This document shows positions 45,245-52,984 of a stretch of 64,000 nucleotides of DNA, piece after piece. The translations under genes were made by a program, and so were the position numbers. Numbering within the stretch: the first letter of the stretch is position 1; each line of letters starts with the position of its first letter. The notes beneath the pieces were generated by a model. The model worked only from the letters and a program-made list of their open reading frames with translations, did no database searches and was not told the origin of the DNA. Source of the DNA: Mariniphaga sp964559175 (GTDB lineage Bacteria; Bacteroidota; Bacteroidia; Bacteroidales; Prolixibacteraceae); NCBI GenBank assembly GCA_964559175.1, contig CAZLGT010000008.1:1-64000 (forward strand), written 5' to 3'.

Positions 45245-45587
45245 GAAGTCTGCATATCAGGAAAAGAAGTTATGGTTTTAAGGGATGGCAAGTTTGTTGA
45301 AAAGCTTAGGATTGACCACGGTACATTTCCGGGCATTGAAGGGCTGAACAGTAGCCATTTTTATCTTAATGGTGGTAAAAAAGCAGCTGGGAAGTAGACA
45401 TTATACTGGACATGCATTGGATCAGATGCAGGGAAGAGGGGTTACACCTTCAATGGTAGAAGAAGTTATTAACAATTCAATCAAATCCATAGCAGGAAAT
45501 ACTCCTAATACAATAGTCCATTATGGTAGCGGGTTAAAAGTAGTAGTAAATTTATTTGGAGATGTAATAACTGTAATACCTCAATAA
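45245..45587 (+). pseudogene. Frameshifted DUF4258-type toxin tip remnant
   Basis: The frame ending at about 45398 reads VMVLRDGKFVEKLRIDHGTF then PGIEGLNSSHFYLNGGKK. After a poly-A run the +1 frame (45369-45587, 72 residues) gives RHYTGHALDQMQGRGVTPSM then VEEVINN and LFGDVITVIPQ. Together they match one BECR-fold DUF4258-type toxin domain split by a frameshift near 45380. No RHS core precedes it. It is therefore the remnant of a displaced tip whose toxin is dead or silent. The immunity gene after it is intact. Confidence 0.65.
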
Positions 45588-45590
45588 ATT

Positions 45591-46007
45591 ATGGAAATAA
45601 TTGGAGATAATTCAAAATTAGAAATTAAAGTAGTAGGTAAAAGTAATGTATCATCTATGAATGAATGGGACAAAAAATGGATACAAGTTCAAATTTATGT
45701 CCAGCTAATAGGTTTTAAAGCAAATTTTCGTACAGAACTAATTGAAGATGATTTCAAACAATTTTACTTTTCATTAAAAGAAGTTTTAGATAAAAAGACA
45801 GATACATTTGAACTTAAAACTTTAGAAGAATCAATTTACTTGATCGGTAATGTAACATATTTAGGCAAAATAGAATGGGAAGACTTTGTCCAATTTCCTA
45901 TTGGTAATGGTAACACATTATCATTTAAGTTTGAATCAGATTTTTTTCAAATCGAAAAAATTTGTAGCTCATTAGAACAGGAATTAACAATTTTAAAAGA
46001 AAAATAG
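45591..46007 (+). CDS. WapI-like immunity protein
   Basis: The 138-residue cytoplasmic protein begins MEIIGDNSKLEIKVVGKSN and continues with DKKWIQVQIYVQL. This matches the WapI-family immunity pattern of an N-terminal strand pair followed by a central acidic helix and a second sheet (SFKFESDFFQIEKI). It starts 3 bp after the stop of the frameshifted DUF4258 tip, so it is probably that toxin's cognate antidote. It would still protect against siblings carrying the intact toxin. A strong terminator follows. Confidence 0.7.
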   Translation: MEIIGDNSKLEIKVVGKSNVSSMNEWDKKWIQVQIYVQLIGFKANFRTELIEDDFKQFYFSLKEVLDKKTDTFELKTLEESIYLIGNVTYLGKIEWEDFVQFPIGNGNTLSFKFESDFFQIEKICSSLEQELTILKEK

Positions 46008-46011
46008 CCGA

Positions 46012-46057
46012 ACAAAACCGTCCAGAAAAAATTATTAAAGGACGGTTTTGTATTTTT
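46012..46057 (+). terminator. Hairpin terminator after the WapI-like gene
   Basis: ACAAAACCGTCC pairs perfectly with GGACGGTTTTGT across a 16-nt AT-rich loop, followed by ATTTTTAAT. Confidence 0.75.
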
Positions 46058-46070
46058 AATAAATACTAAT

Positions 46071-46427
46071 ATGAACTTCAATAATTGTAATTGGCACGAT
46101 TCAATAATTAAAAGGATAGTTATTGATAGAAACAATCCAGGGAAAAATGATTCCATACTGATTGAAATTATTTGGCCTGATGATAATGAAGATACAATTT
46201 GTTTTAATGGCGTTTACTGGGCGAACTTTAACATGAATTTTGGAATAGTAAGCCCGGAAAATGTACTAAATGCCTATTTAGCAAGCAATGATGACAAAAT
46301 AATGGTCGATTTTTTCTTACGATGGAAAGGATTAATAAAAAATGTTGATCTAAATTGCTATGTAATAGAATTGAATTCGACTGGAGGTAGTATTAAAATT
46401 ATAGCCAAAGAATTTGAAATTTGTTAA
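46071..46427 (+). CDS. Small acidic protein, probable orphan immunity protein
   Basis: The 118-residue product starts MNFNNCNWHDSIIKRIVID, a WHDS-type opening seen in several immunity-like families. It goes on with a beta-rich middle (DSILIEIIWPDDNEDTICF) and ends GGSIKIIAKEFEIC. It has no signal peptide. No toxin directly precedes it, so it is either an orphan immunity gene or belongs with a deleted tip. AT-rich composition matches the cassette genes. The Imm50-like resemblance is tentative. Confidence 0.5.
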   Translation: MNFNNCNWHDSIIKRIVIDRNNPGKNDSILIEIIWPDDNEDTICFNGVYWANFNMNFGIVSPENVLNAYLASNDDKIMVDFFLRWKGLIKNVDLNCYVIELNSTGGSIKIIAKEFEIC

Positions 46428-46445
46428 AAAAACTGTCAAAATAAA

Positions 46446-46488
46446 TTAAGGAGTTCCATTTTGTTTCCAAGGTGGAACCCTTAATTTT
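46446..46488 (+). terminator. Hairpin terminator before orphan cassette 1
   Basis: TTAAGGAGTTCCA and TGGAACCCTTAA form a stem with one mismatch, followed by TTTTA. The GGAGTTCC part repeats the element at 45192. Confidence 0.6.
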
Positions 46489-46528
46489 ACCAAGAGTTCT
46501 TTGAAAAATAAAAAACTGCTGGCAGAAA

Positions 46529-47833
46529 GTGCACACCTTCTTATCATCCGTAAAAGAATACAGTTTTGACGCCTGTTCGGTGAAACTTGCTTTTTGTAAA
46601 CGGAGTGGAACAAAAAGCTTAGTTGAACCAATCCCAATGAGCCAGGCGGTTCGGGAGGGAAGAAGGCGCAGCGTCAACGACTGGAACTATACACTCGACG
46701 GGAACGACCATCCGCTGTTTGCCGGGCGCGGGTTTACCTCTCACGAATGGCTGCCCTGGTTTAACCTGTATAATATGAACGGCAGGCTGTATGACCCGGT
46801 GGTAGGGAGGTTCTTAAGCCCGGATGAAAATGTGCAGATGCCGGATTTCAGCCAGAACTTTAACAGGTACAGTTATGCCCTCAATAATCCTCTAAAATAT
46901 ACTGACCCTGACGGAGAGTTTTTCATAGAAGCAATGATAATAGGTGCTTTCATTAACACTTTTATACAAGGAGCTTCTGGAAATATTAATAGTGCAGATG
47001 ATTTCTTTTTGTCAATGGGAATTGGAGCGCTTTCCGGTGCAGCAGGTTATGGAGCAGGACAGTTAGTTGCTGGTGCTGTTGGAACGATTGGCTTTGCAGG
47101 AGGAGCAATGACTGGAGCGGCAGGAGGTTTTGCAGGAGGTTTTGTCGGAGGGGCTGGAAATGCCTGGGCAGGAGGAGCTTCTTTCGGGCAAGGTCTTGGG
47201 CAAGGTTTAATTGGCGGTGGTTTTGGAGCTGCTACTGGAGGTTTAATTGGTGGTATATCCGGAGGTATCACAGCAACTAAACATGGTGGAAAATTTTGGT
47301 CAGGAGAAGGGGCTACGTTTGATGCACTTGGAGTTCCAGGAGATGTAATTAAGATTGGAGAAGGAATGGATTATAGCAATGAGTATGCACAAACTTTTTC
47401 AAACGAAAATTTTGGAACGAATGTAAAAGGAGTGAATGACTTATATGCTGATGGGACATTGCCTCCTGGTTATTCAACAAAAGGGGATGTCGTTTTAAAC
47501 GCTTCAGGTAAATCTGTTCGAGGTTCCACAATGTATTTAGGAACAGGAAAAGGCTCTAATGTGTATTTATATAAAGCTGCATTTGCTTCAAAGGAACAGC
47601 TCTACTTTACAATGGGACATGAATATCTCCATGCAGGTTATTTCAGTACTGGCTTAATGAATACTAAGAGTCAGCATGCTTCTATTTATAAGTGGGAGGC
47701 ACAACAAGCAAAGCTTTGGGGTTTTAATGAGACTTATTATAAAAGTCGGTATATTTCTCATAAACCATTTTATAATTCAGCATATGATTATAGTAAATTA
47801 GGGTTCTTTCTTTTAAGCATAAAACCATGGTAA
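46529..47833 (+). CDS. Orphan RHS cassette 1: core fragment with zincin-like tip
   Basis: RHS homology begins near 46530 (EYSFDA) without an ATG or signal peptide, so this is a displaced 3' piece, not a free-standing toxin. The core (GRGFTSHEWLPWFNLYNMNG, YDPVVGRFLSPDENVQMPDF) is nearly identical to the main gene. A Gly/Ala-rich stretch (about residues 150-250) and then the tip follow. The tip has HEYLH in MGHEYLHAGYF and a downstream KWEAQQAKLWG, matching an HExxH + E zincin metalloprotease. An 81-bp in-frame insertion splits EYSFDA from GRRRSVNDW. The immunity gene overlaps its end by 7 bp. Confidence 0.75.
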   Translation: MHTFLSSVKEYSFDACSVKLAFCKRSGTKSLVEPIPMSQAVREGRRRSVNDWNYTLDGNDHPLFAGRGFTSHEWLPWFNLYNMNGRLYDPVVGRFLSPDENVQMPDFSQNFNRYSYALNNPLKYTDPDGEFFIEAMIIGAFINTFIQGASGNINSADDFFLSMGIGALSGAAGYGAGQLVAGAVGTIGFAGGAMTGAAGGFAGGFVGGAGNAWAGGASFGQGLGQGLIGGGFGAATGGLIGGISGGITATKHGGKFWSGEGATFDALGVPGDVIKIGEGMDYSNEYAQTFSNENFGTNVKGVNDLYADGTLPPGYSTKGDVVLNASGKSVRGSTMYLGTGKGSNVYLYKAAFASKEQLYFTMGHEYLHAGYFSTGLMNTKSQHASIYKWEAQQAKLWGFNETYYKSRYISHKPFYNSAYDYSKLGFFLLSIKPW

Positions 47834-48525
47834 CCAAAATTAAAAACAACATGATATTAATTGTTTTGCTAAATTTACTTTTTATGAAATGCTCTACTAT
47901 GGATAAAAGTAATCCAAATACTGTTGCTTTATTGTTTGAGAACTACTCAAAAGAAATGGAGTTACCTACAGAGTTCTTTTCTATTAATACCCATGTAATA
48001 ACAGATAGTATTTTTTTAGATGAAGAATTATTGTTGCAGCCTAAACAGAGTCAAAAGATTACAGGCAATGTATTTAGTTTTTTATGTGATTTAGACTTAA
48101 TTAATGGTTGGAATCTTTGGAAAGATGACGATTTAAATCTGTATCCAAATAAAGTTGAAGAATTTGTTGAATTACGAAAGAAGGAATTAAGTTTATTTTG
48201 TTTAGGGGAAGTGAGCTTGTCAGAGGAATTTCAAAGCTTTCTGATTTTGTCAATTGATGGAGTTGATAATGAATATAATTTGATTAGAAACCTTTATTTA
48301 ATGAACGTGAAAAACAATAAATGCGAGTCATTAACTAGAGTGGCTAGTTATACATGTTTTAATGGAGAGTGCAATTATATTTATACAGAGAGGTCAGCGA
48401 ATAATCTTTTTATACAAAAGGAAGTAGAAGTTAGTTCAAATGTTATTGTAGTCGAGAAATCAGAAAAAGAAACCTCCCGTATAAAATTTATGTACGATAA
48501 AAAAGGAATGCTAAAAATGCTTTAG
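47827..48525 (+). CDS. Probable immunity lipoprotein for zincin tip 1
   Basis: The 232-residue product has an N-terminal hydrophobic segment with lipobox LLFMKC near residue 22, so it is exported and lipid-anchored. The rest is AT-rich acidic sequence with no known domain (FSINTHVITDSIFLDEELLL, LDLINGWNLWKDDDLNLYP). It overlaps the end of the zincin tip by 7 bp, the usual toxin-immunity arrangement. A periplasmic lipoprotein antidote implies that the metalloprotease acts outside the cytoplasm. It is not recognised as a named family. Confidence 0.65.
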   Translation: MVTKIKNNMILIVLLNLLFMKCSTMDKSNPNTVALLFENYSKEMELPTEFFSINTHVITDSIFLDEELLLQPKQSQKITGNVFSFLCDLDLINGWNLWKDDDLNLYPNKVEEFVELRKKELSLFCLGEVSLSEEFQSFLILSIDGVDNEYNLIRNLYLMNVKNNKCESLTRVASYTCFNGECNYIYTERSANNLFIQKEVEVSSNVIVVEKSEKETSRIKFMYDKKGMLKML

Positions 48526-48530
48526 AAATG

Positions 48531-48559
48531 AAAAGCCTCGGAAAGTTTCGGGGCTTTTT
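48531..48559 (+). terminator. Hairpin terminator of orphan cassette 1
   Basis: AAAAGCCTCGGAAA pairs with TTTCGGGGCTTTTT. The same AAAGCCTCGG design recurs at 55694 and 56697, so it is a repeated cassette end. Confidence 0.8.
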
Positions 48560-48563
48560 CATA

Positions 48564-48678
48564 TCAACAAACTTTGTAGTTTATTTTTTGCAAAAAAAGT
48601 GTCCAACATGGCGAACACGTGCGATTTATCTTCCGGGGAAAGTTTTTCCAGTTGCTTCATGCGTTTTAATGTCCACGC
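48564..48678 (-). pseudogene. C-terminal remnant of an XRE-type regulator
   Basis: The minus-strand frame reads AWTLKRMKQLEKLSPEDKSH then VFAMLDTFFAKNKLQSLLI and a stop. This resembles the conserved tail of Bacteroidota XRE-type helix-turn-helix regulators. The N-terminal DNA-binding part is absent; the upstream side ends in a REP-like palindrome. Confidence 0.5.
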
Positions 48679-48703
48679 TACCCCTCGTTTGCAACGAGGG
48701 GTA
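48679..48703. repeat. REP-like perfect palindrome
   Basis: TACCCCTCGTT and its perfect complement AACGAGGGGTA enclose TGC, an 11-bp stem. It truncates the XRE remnant on one side. Confidence 0.6.
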
Positions 48704-48796
48704 AGCTGTTCAGCATTTGCAATGCCAATCAAAAAAGCTGTTTGTAATTTGCTATCAAATGGCTATTTTTAAAACTTAAAAAATGTAAGTTGGCTA

Positions 48797-50347
48797 ATGG
48801 AAATACAGCAACAAATAACACTGCAAAACTACTGCCCCCACATGTTTTCTGACAGGTGGGGGGCAGTTTGTGGTGGCGTTGTGCTTACCGTTACCGGCCC
48901 GCAGGGCCTTACAATGAACTATGATGCCAACGGCAACATAACCGGCAAAAGCGACCTGGGCACGGCCAACCAGTATATTTATGACAACAGCGCCCGTCCA
49001 TACCAGCTTACCGGCATCGAAACCAACACCAATCTGGTGCCCGTAACACTGCAGCAAATTACCTACACCTCGTTTGAGCAGCCTTCGGTAATAACCGAAA
49101 GCCCCTGCCAGGGCACCTTTAAATATAATACCGAAGGCCAACGGGTTCAAATGGCAGTAACCCATAGCGGAATCGCAATACTTACCCGCTGGTATGCCGG
49201 CAGCCGGTACATGAAAGAAAAGGTTGGGACAACGGAAACGCACTACACCTGGCTGGGCGGCGACGCCTACTCCGCCCCGATATTAAGTGTAAAAGTAAAT
49301 ACAGGCACTCCGGTTATTTACTACATTTTACGCGACCATTTGGGGAGCATTACCCATGTAGTGAAGGCATCTGATTTAACGTATAAAGAATACAGTTTTG
49401 ATGCATGGGGACGCCGGCGCAGCGCCAACGACTGGAACTATACGCTCGATGCCGGCGACCATCCGCTGTTTGCCGGGCGAGGTTTTACCGGGCACGAACA
49501 TTTGCCGGAGTTCAACCTCATTAACATGAACGGGAGGTTGTACGACCCTGTGCTTGGACGCTTCCTCAGCCCCGACAACTACATACAGATACCGGACAAT
49601 ACGCAGAACTTTAACCGGGATACATACGCCTTGAACAACCCGCTGGTTTACACTGACCCGGATGGAGAATGGTTCTTTAGTTTATTATTTCCACCGGCTG
49701 CTCCTGTCTTGATATTTGTAGATGCATTTTTGTGGGGAGCAACCATTGATTACACTTCACAAGTTGTGGACAACATATCCATCCAGAAATCTATGGGACA
49801 AAAAATCAACTGGGGGGATGCATTATGGAACCAAATAGATTTTGTTGATGCAGGGGTATCAGGTTTAACCGATGCAGCAACTTTGGGGATAGGTAAAATT
49901 ACCAAACTACCCAAGTATGCTAAGGTTGGACTGAAAGCCGCTACCATATTTGGCTCAAATACAGTAAAAGCCCATGTTGATTATGAACCAGGGACAGGTT
50001 GGAACACATCAAAATCGAGAGATGAAATAAATGCAGAGCTGTGGGCAAGCAACCTAACGTCTTTGACCTTGGGCAAAACTTATGATTTTGGTATTGACAG
50101 GCTTTTACCCAAGGAAATTGTTGGGAACATGTTATCAGACAAATTTTCTGAAAGGTTGCAAAACTTCGCTGTTAAAACTTTCGTTTCCCCTGCACTTAAC
50201 AATTGGAACCGTGCTATCTATAATGATGTTATGAGAGGTAACAACTATTACTATAATAAAGAATTACAACGTTGGGAAAAGCAGAATTACTATGAACCAT
50301 GGTGGGAGAAATTCAATTATGAAGAAAAGTGGTGGGAACAATACTAA
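48797..50347 (+). CDS. Orphan RHS cassette 2: core fragment with Trp-rich tip
   Basis: RHS homology starts near 48888 (TVTGPQGLTMNYDANGNITG). The upstream 30 codons come from an unrelated inverted-repeat segment that happens to supply an in-frame ATG. The core GRFLSPDNYIQIPDN is diverged from the other copies. The tip (about residues 295-516) starts FVDAFLWGATIDYTSQVVDN and has the pre-toxin block NQIDFVDAGVSGLTDAATLG. It ends in a Trp-rich tail (YYEPWWEKFNYEEKWWEQY). No nuclease or protease motif is seen. The tip is homologous to that of orphan 4. The immunity candidate overlaps its end. Confidence 0.75.
   Translation: MEIQQQITLQNYCPHMFSDRWGAVCGGVVLTVTGPQGLTMNYDANGNITGKSDLGTANQYIYDNSARPYQLTGIETNTNLVPVTLQQITYTSFEQPSVITESPCQGTFKYNTEGQRVQMAVTHSGIAILTRWYAGSRYMKEKVGTTETHYTWLGGDAYSAPILSVKVNTGTPVIYYILRDHLGSITHVVKASDLTYKEYSFDAWGRRRSANDWNYTLDAGDHPLFAGRGFTGHEHLPEFNLINMNGRLYDPVLGRFLSPDNYIQIPDNTQNFNRDTYALNNPLVYTDPDGEWFFSLLFPPAAPVLIFVDAFLWGATIDYTSQVVDNISIQKSMGQKINWGDALWNQIDFVDAGVSGLTDAATLGIGKITKLPKYAKVGLKAATIFGSNTVKAHVDYEPGTGWNTSKSRDEINAELWASNLTSLTLGKTYDFGIDRLLPKEIVGNMLSDKFSERLQNFAVKTFVSPALNNWNRAIYNDVMRGNNYYYNKELQRWEKQNYYEPWWEKFNYEEKWWEQY
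48832..48866. repeat. Inverted repeat upstream of orphan 2 core
   Basis: CTGCCCCCAC and GTGGGGGGCAG flank 14 bp. The hairpin lies inside the non-RHS leader joined to the orphan RHS sequence and marks a rearrangement junction. Confidence 0.5.
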
Positions 50348-50771
50348 AGCCGAAGTACAACCAAAATTTAAGCATTTTGCCCTGGCAATGCTAATCATAT
50401 TGTCGGTAGTCTCTCCATTTTTTATTATCGGTGGTAAAAACGCAAAAAAATGGAATGAGTACCTAAAAACGAGCGGTAAAGAAACCATTGCGTTTTATGT
50501 TTATCCTGCTGGAAGAATGTCTACGAAAAAATATTATTTTCAATATAAAGTAGACGGTAAGTATTTTACCGCACCACTTTGGAAGCCATTTGAATTACCG
50601 CCAGGCTACCCATTTAAGGAGATTCCAATAATGGTACGATATGTAGAAGAGAAACCGGGGCGCAGCATTGTTTTACCGGATAAGGTATTTAACTACAAAG
50701 GTTTTGAAATAAATTGGATTACCCATGAAGAAAGCAGGTATTATTATTTGACAATTAAAAAAGCTAACTAA
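50319..50771 (+). CDS. Probable single-TM immunity protein for orphan tip 2
   Basis: The 150-residue product has one membrane helix near residues 17-39 (ALAMLIILSVVSPFFIIGG). A short soluble domain follows with YYFQYKVDGKYFTAPLWKPF, EIPIMVRYVEEKPGRSIVLP and KVFNYKGFEINWI. The start at 50319, inside the toxin 3' end, is preferred over 50292 because a GGGAGAAA stretch precedes it at RBS distance. It resembles the gene after orphan 4 (PIMVKY, VFNNYRI). The two tip-immunity pairs therefore belong to one family. A membrane-anchored antidote suggests a membrane or periplasmic toxin target. Confidence 0.65.
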   Translation: MKKSGGNNTKAEVQPKFKHFALAMLIILSVVSPFFIIGGKNAKKWNEYLKTSGKETIAFYVYPAGRMSTKKYYFQYKVDGKYFTAPLWKPFELPPGYPFKEIPIMVRYVEEKPGRSIVLPDKVFNYKGFEINWITHEESRYYYLTIKKAN

Positions 50772-50789
50772 CAAAAGCTCCGCTCCCGC

Positions 50790-50877
50790 TGGCGCGGGTC
50801 TGTGACCCGTGTATTGTTTTGCAAAAACAAAATTATTTGCCCGCAAGGGCCAGTGTTAAACCAAAATAACAATTATT
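50790..50877 (+). repeat. HU-gene leader copy with REP-like hairpin, fused to orphan 3
   Basis: These 88 bp match 55208-55295, the leader of the truncated HU-like gene, with about eight differences and the same spacing to ATG. It begins with a GCGGGTC-TGT-GACCCGT hairpin and has a GCCC-GCAA-GGGC mini-hairpin. Here it runs into ATGGCCATT and then RHS sequence. Confidence 0.75.
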
Positions 50878-52431
50878 ATGGCCATTACATTTTCCTACGA
50901 CAACCTCGACCGGCTAAAAACCGTTACGGGCCCGCAGAACCTTTCGATGGATTACGATTCGAAAGGGAATATTACTGAAAAAAGCGACGTGGGCGATGTG
51001 TTCGGATACACCCATCCGACCAAACCTTACGCACTGACGGATTTGGAAACGGCAAGCGGCCTGGTGCCCGTAGAATTACAGGTGGCAACGTACACCTCTT
51101 TCGAACAGGTGAGTACCATTGATGAGGGCGACTACCATGCAACTTTCACCTACAACGCCGATGACCAGCGTGCAAAGATGCTGGTAACCGACCTGGGCAG
51201 CCCTGTTCTCACCCGCTGGTACGTGGGAAGTCGTTACATTAAGGAAACCGAAGGCGCCGTGACCAAAGAGTTTACATGGGTTGGGGGCGATGCTTACTCG
51301 GCCCCGGCAGTGGCAGTAAAACAAGGGGCCAACACCACCTGGTATTACCTGCTGCGCGATTACCTCGGCAACATTACCCATGTGGTAAATACCTCGAATA
51401 CGGTAACTGCCGAATACAGCTATGATGCCTGGGGAAGGCGGCGCGACCCTGACGACTGGGGAAGTTACGATGTTTCAGGCGAACCGGCCCTGTTTGCCGG
51501 GCGTGGTTTTACCGGCCACGAATGGCTGCCCTGGTTTAACCTTTACAACATGAACGGCCGGTTATATGACCCGGTGGTAGGCCGTTTCCTCAGCGCGGAC
51601 AACTATGTGCAGATGCCAGGGTTTACGCAGAGTTTTAACCGGTATTCGTATTGTTTGAATAACCCGCTGAAATATACGGATCCAGATGGAGAATTCTTTT
51701 TAGGTACAATAATAACTTTTGTTAGTGATTTAGTTAAAACAGCCTTTTTTAAAGGAGGCTTAGACCCAACCAGCAGTAATGCAAGGCAAAATGCCTGGAG
51801 GGAGTTTGACCCAACAGCCCCATGGTCTAAAACAAACAAGGCTTTTAAAATTGACATGGGCGGTTTTGCTACAGACCCCAACAGAACTATAGTGGGTCAG
51901 GGAATACAATTGTTATCAAGATGGACATGGGAATTGCCACAAACTGCGACGGGCAAGTTGTTCTCACATACAAGGAATTTTTTTGGAGGAGTAGATAATG
52001 TGGACTACTACGGCGGAGCTACCTTGGTTAATAAAAATGATAACTCAAGGGAAAGGTGGGGGCTTACTTTAGGACCCTATATAAACTCTAAAAATTTGGT
52101 TGCTGATCCTTACACAGATGATGTATTTAGACATGAATACGGCCATACGCTACAAAGCCGTTTAGTTGGGCCTTTGTATCTCACAAGTGTTGGACTACCA
52201 AGTCTAGTTGGAGCATTTTTAGATTATAATGTAGGTATAAATGATCATGACAGGGAGTGGTACGAAACGCAAGCAAACCGGATGGCAGAACGATATTTTA
52301 GCAACCACGACCCTGGTGCTTTAGCGACCTTAAATTGGGATAATAACAGTTACCCAAGAAAGTACAGTCCTACTTGGTACTGGATTTTTTCACATCCACA
52401 TTTACCATTTGCATGGTGGTTGTTTTTTTAA
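50878..52431 (+). CDS. Orphan RHS cassette 3: HU start fused to RHS core with zincin tip
   Basis: The first codons, MAI, come from an HU-like gene, and TFSYDNLDRLKTVTGPQNL onwards is RHS sequence. The gene thus has a real leader and start codon, unlike the other orphans. The 517-residue product has the core YDPVVGRFLSADNYVQMPGF and a tip from about residue 275. The tip holds RHEYGHTLQSR, an HExxH zincin motif, and 55 residues later WYETQANRMAERYF with the probable third zinc ligand Glu. There is no signal peptide, so export is doubtful. A lipoprotein gene follows 18 bp later. Confidence 0.8.
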   Translation: MAITFSYDNLDRLKTVTGPQNLSMDYDSKGNITEKSDVGDVFGYTHPTKPYALTDLETASGLVPVELQVATYTSFEQVSTIDEGDYHATFTYNADDQRAKMLVTDLGSPVLTRWYVGSRYIKETEGAVTKEFTWVGGDAYSAPAVAVKQGANTTWYYLLRDYLGNITHVVNTSNTVTAEYSYDAWGRRRDPDDWGSYDVSGEPALFAGRGFTGHEWLPWFNLYNMNGRLYDPVVGRFLSADNYVQMPGFTQSFNRYSYCLNNPLKYTDPDGEFFLGTIITFVSDLVKTAFFKGGLDPTSSNARQNAWREFDPTAPWSKTNKAFKIDMGGFATDPNRTIVGQGIQLLSRWTWELPQTATGKLFSHTRNFFGGVDNVDYYGGATLVNKNDNSRERWGLTLGPYINSKNLVADPYTDDVFRHEYGHTLQSRLVGPLYLTSVGLPSLVGAFLDYNVGINDHDREWYETQANRMAERYFSNHDPGALATLNWDNNSYPRKYSPTWYWIFSHPHLPFAWWLFF

Positions 52432-52449
52432 TCTATTAATATTAAAATT

Positions 52450-52845
52450 ATGAAGATGAATATTTTTGTTATACTATCGATAATTCTTTGTAGTGCCAGT
52501 TGCGAAAAACTGGTTGACCATGTGTATAGTATTAAAATTCAAAATAATTATAGTGATACCATACAATTTTACGAAAGTTATATTTATCCTGATACAGCAA
52601 TAGATGTAACAAAACCAAGATTAAAAATGGTATTCCCTTCGAAATACAGTTTTTTGGATAGTAAAAAAGACTGGGATGAAGTTTTAGTACCACCTAAAGA
52701 AACTATCAGCATATTCATCTTAAGCAAGGATACAATTGATAAATATAGTTGGGATGAAATCAGGATTGATTATAACATTCTAAAACGGTATGATTTGAGT
52801 TTGGAGGATTTACAGCGAATGAATTGGACGATTTCTTATCCATAG
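52450..52845 (+). CDS. Probable immunity lipoprotein for zincin tip 3
   Basis: The 131-residue product has a lipoprotein signal with lipobox CSASC near residue 19. An acidic beta-rich domain follows (IQNNYSDTIQFYESYIYPDT, WDEVLVPPKETISIFILSKD). It starts 18 bp after the zincin tip. As in orphan 1, a metalloprotease tip is paired with an exported lipoprotein, consistent with protection outside the cytoplasm. The two lipoproteins are not evidently homologous. Family not recognised. Confidence 0.65.
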   Translation: MKMNIFVILSIILCSASCEKLVDHVYSIKIQNNYSDTIQFYESYIYPDTAIDVTKPRLKMVFPSKYSFLDSKKDWDEVLVPPKETISIFILSKDTIDKYSWDEIRIDYNILKRYDLSLEDLQRMNWTISYP

Positions 52846-52984
52846 AAAAAGTGGAATTAATTGATAAGTTGCTCCTTCAAAGCACAATGTAAAAAACAAC
52901 AGAAAATAAGCTGTCCTGCAACAGCCGGTTAGCTTATTTAAAACCAATTGTACAACAAATAAATAACTTTTAAAATCAACTTCA

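Noticed and set aside
47047..47271. Pro/Ala-rich minus-strand frame opposite orphan 1
   Set aside because: It mirrors the Gly/Ala-rich stretch of the RHS tip; no independent support.
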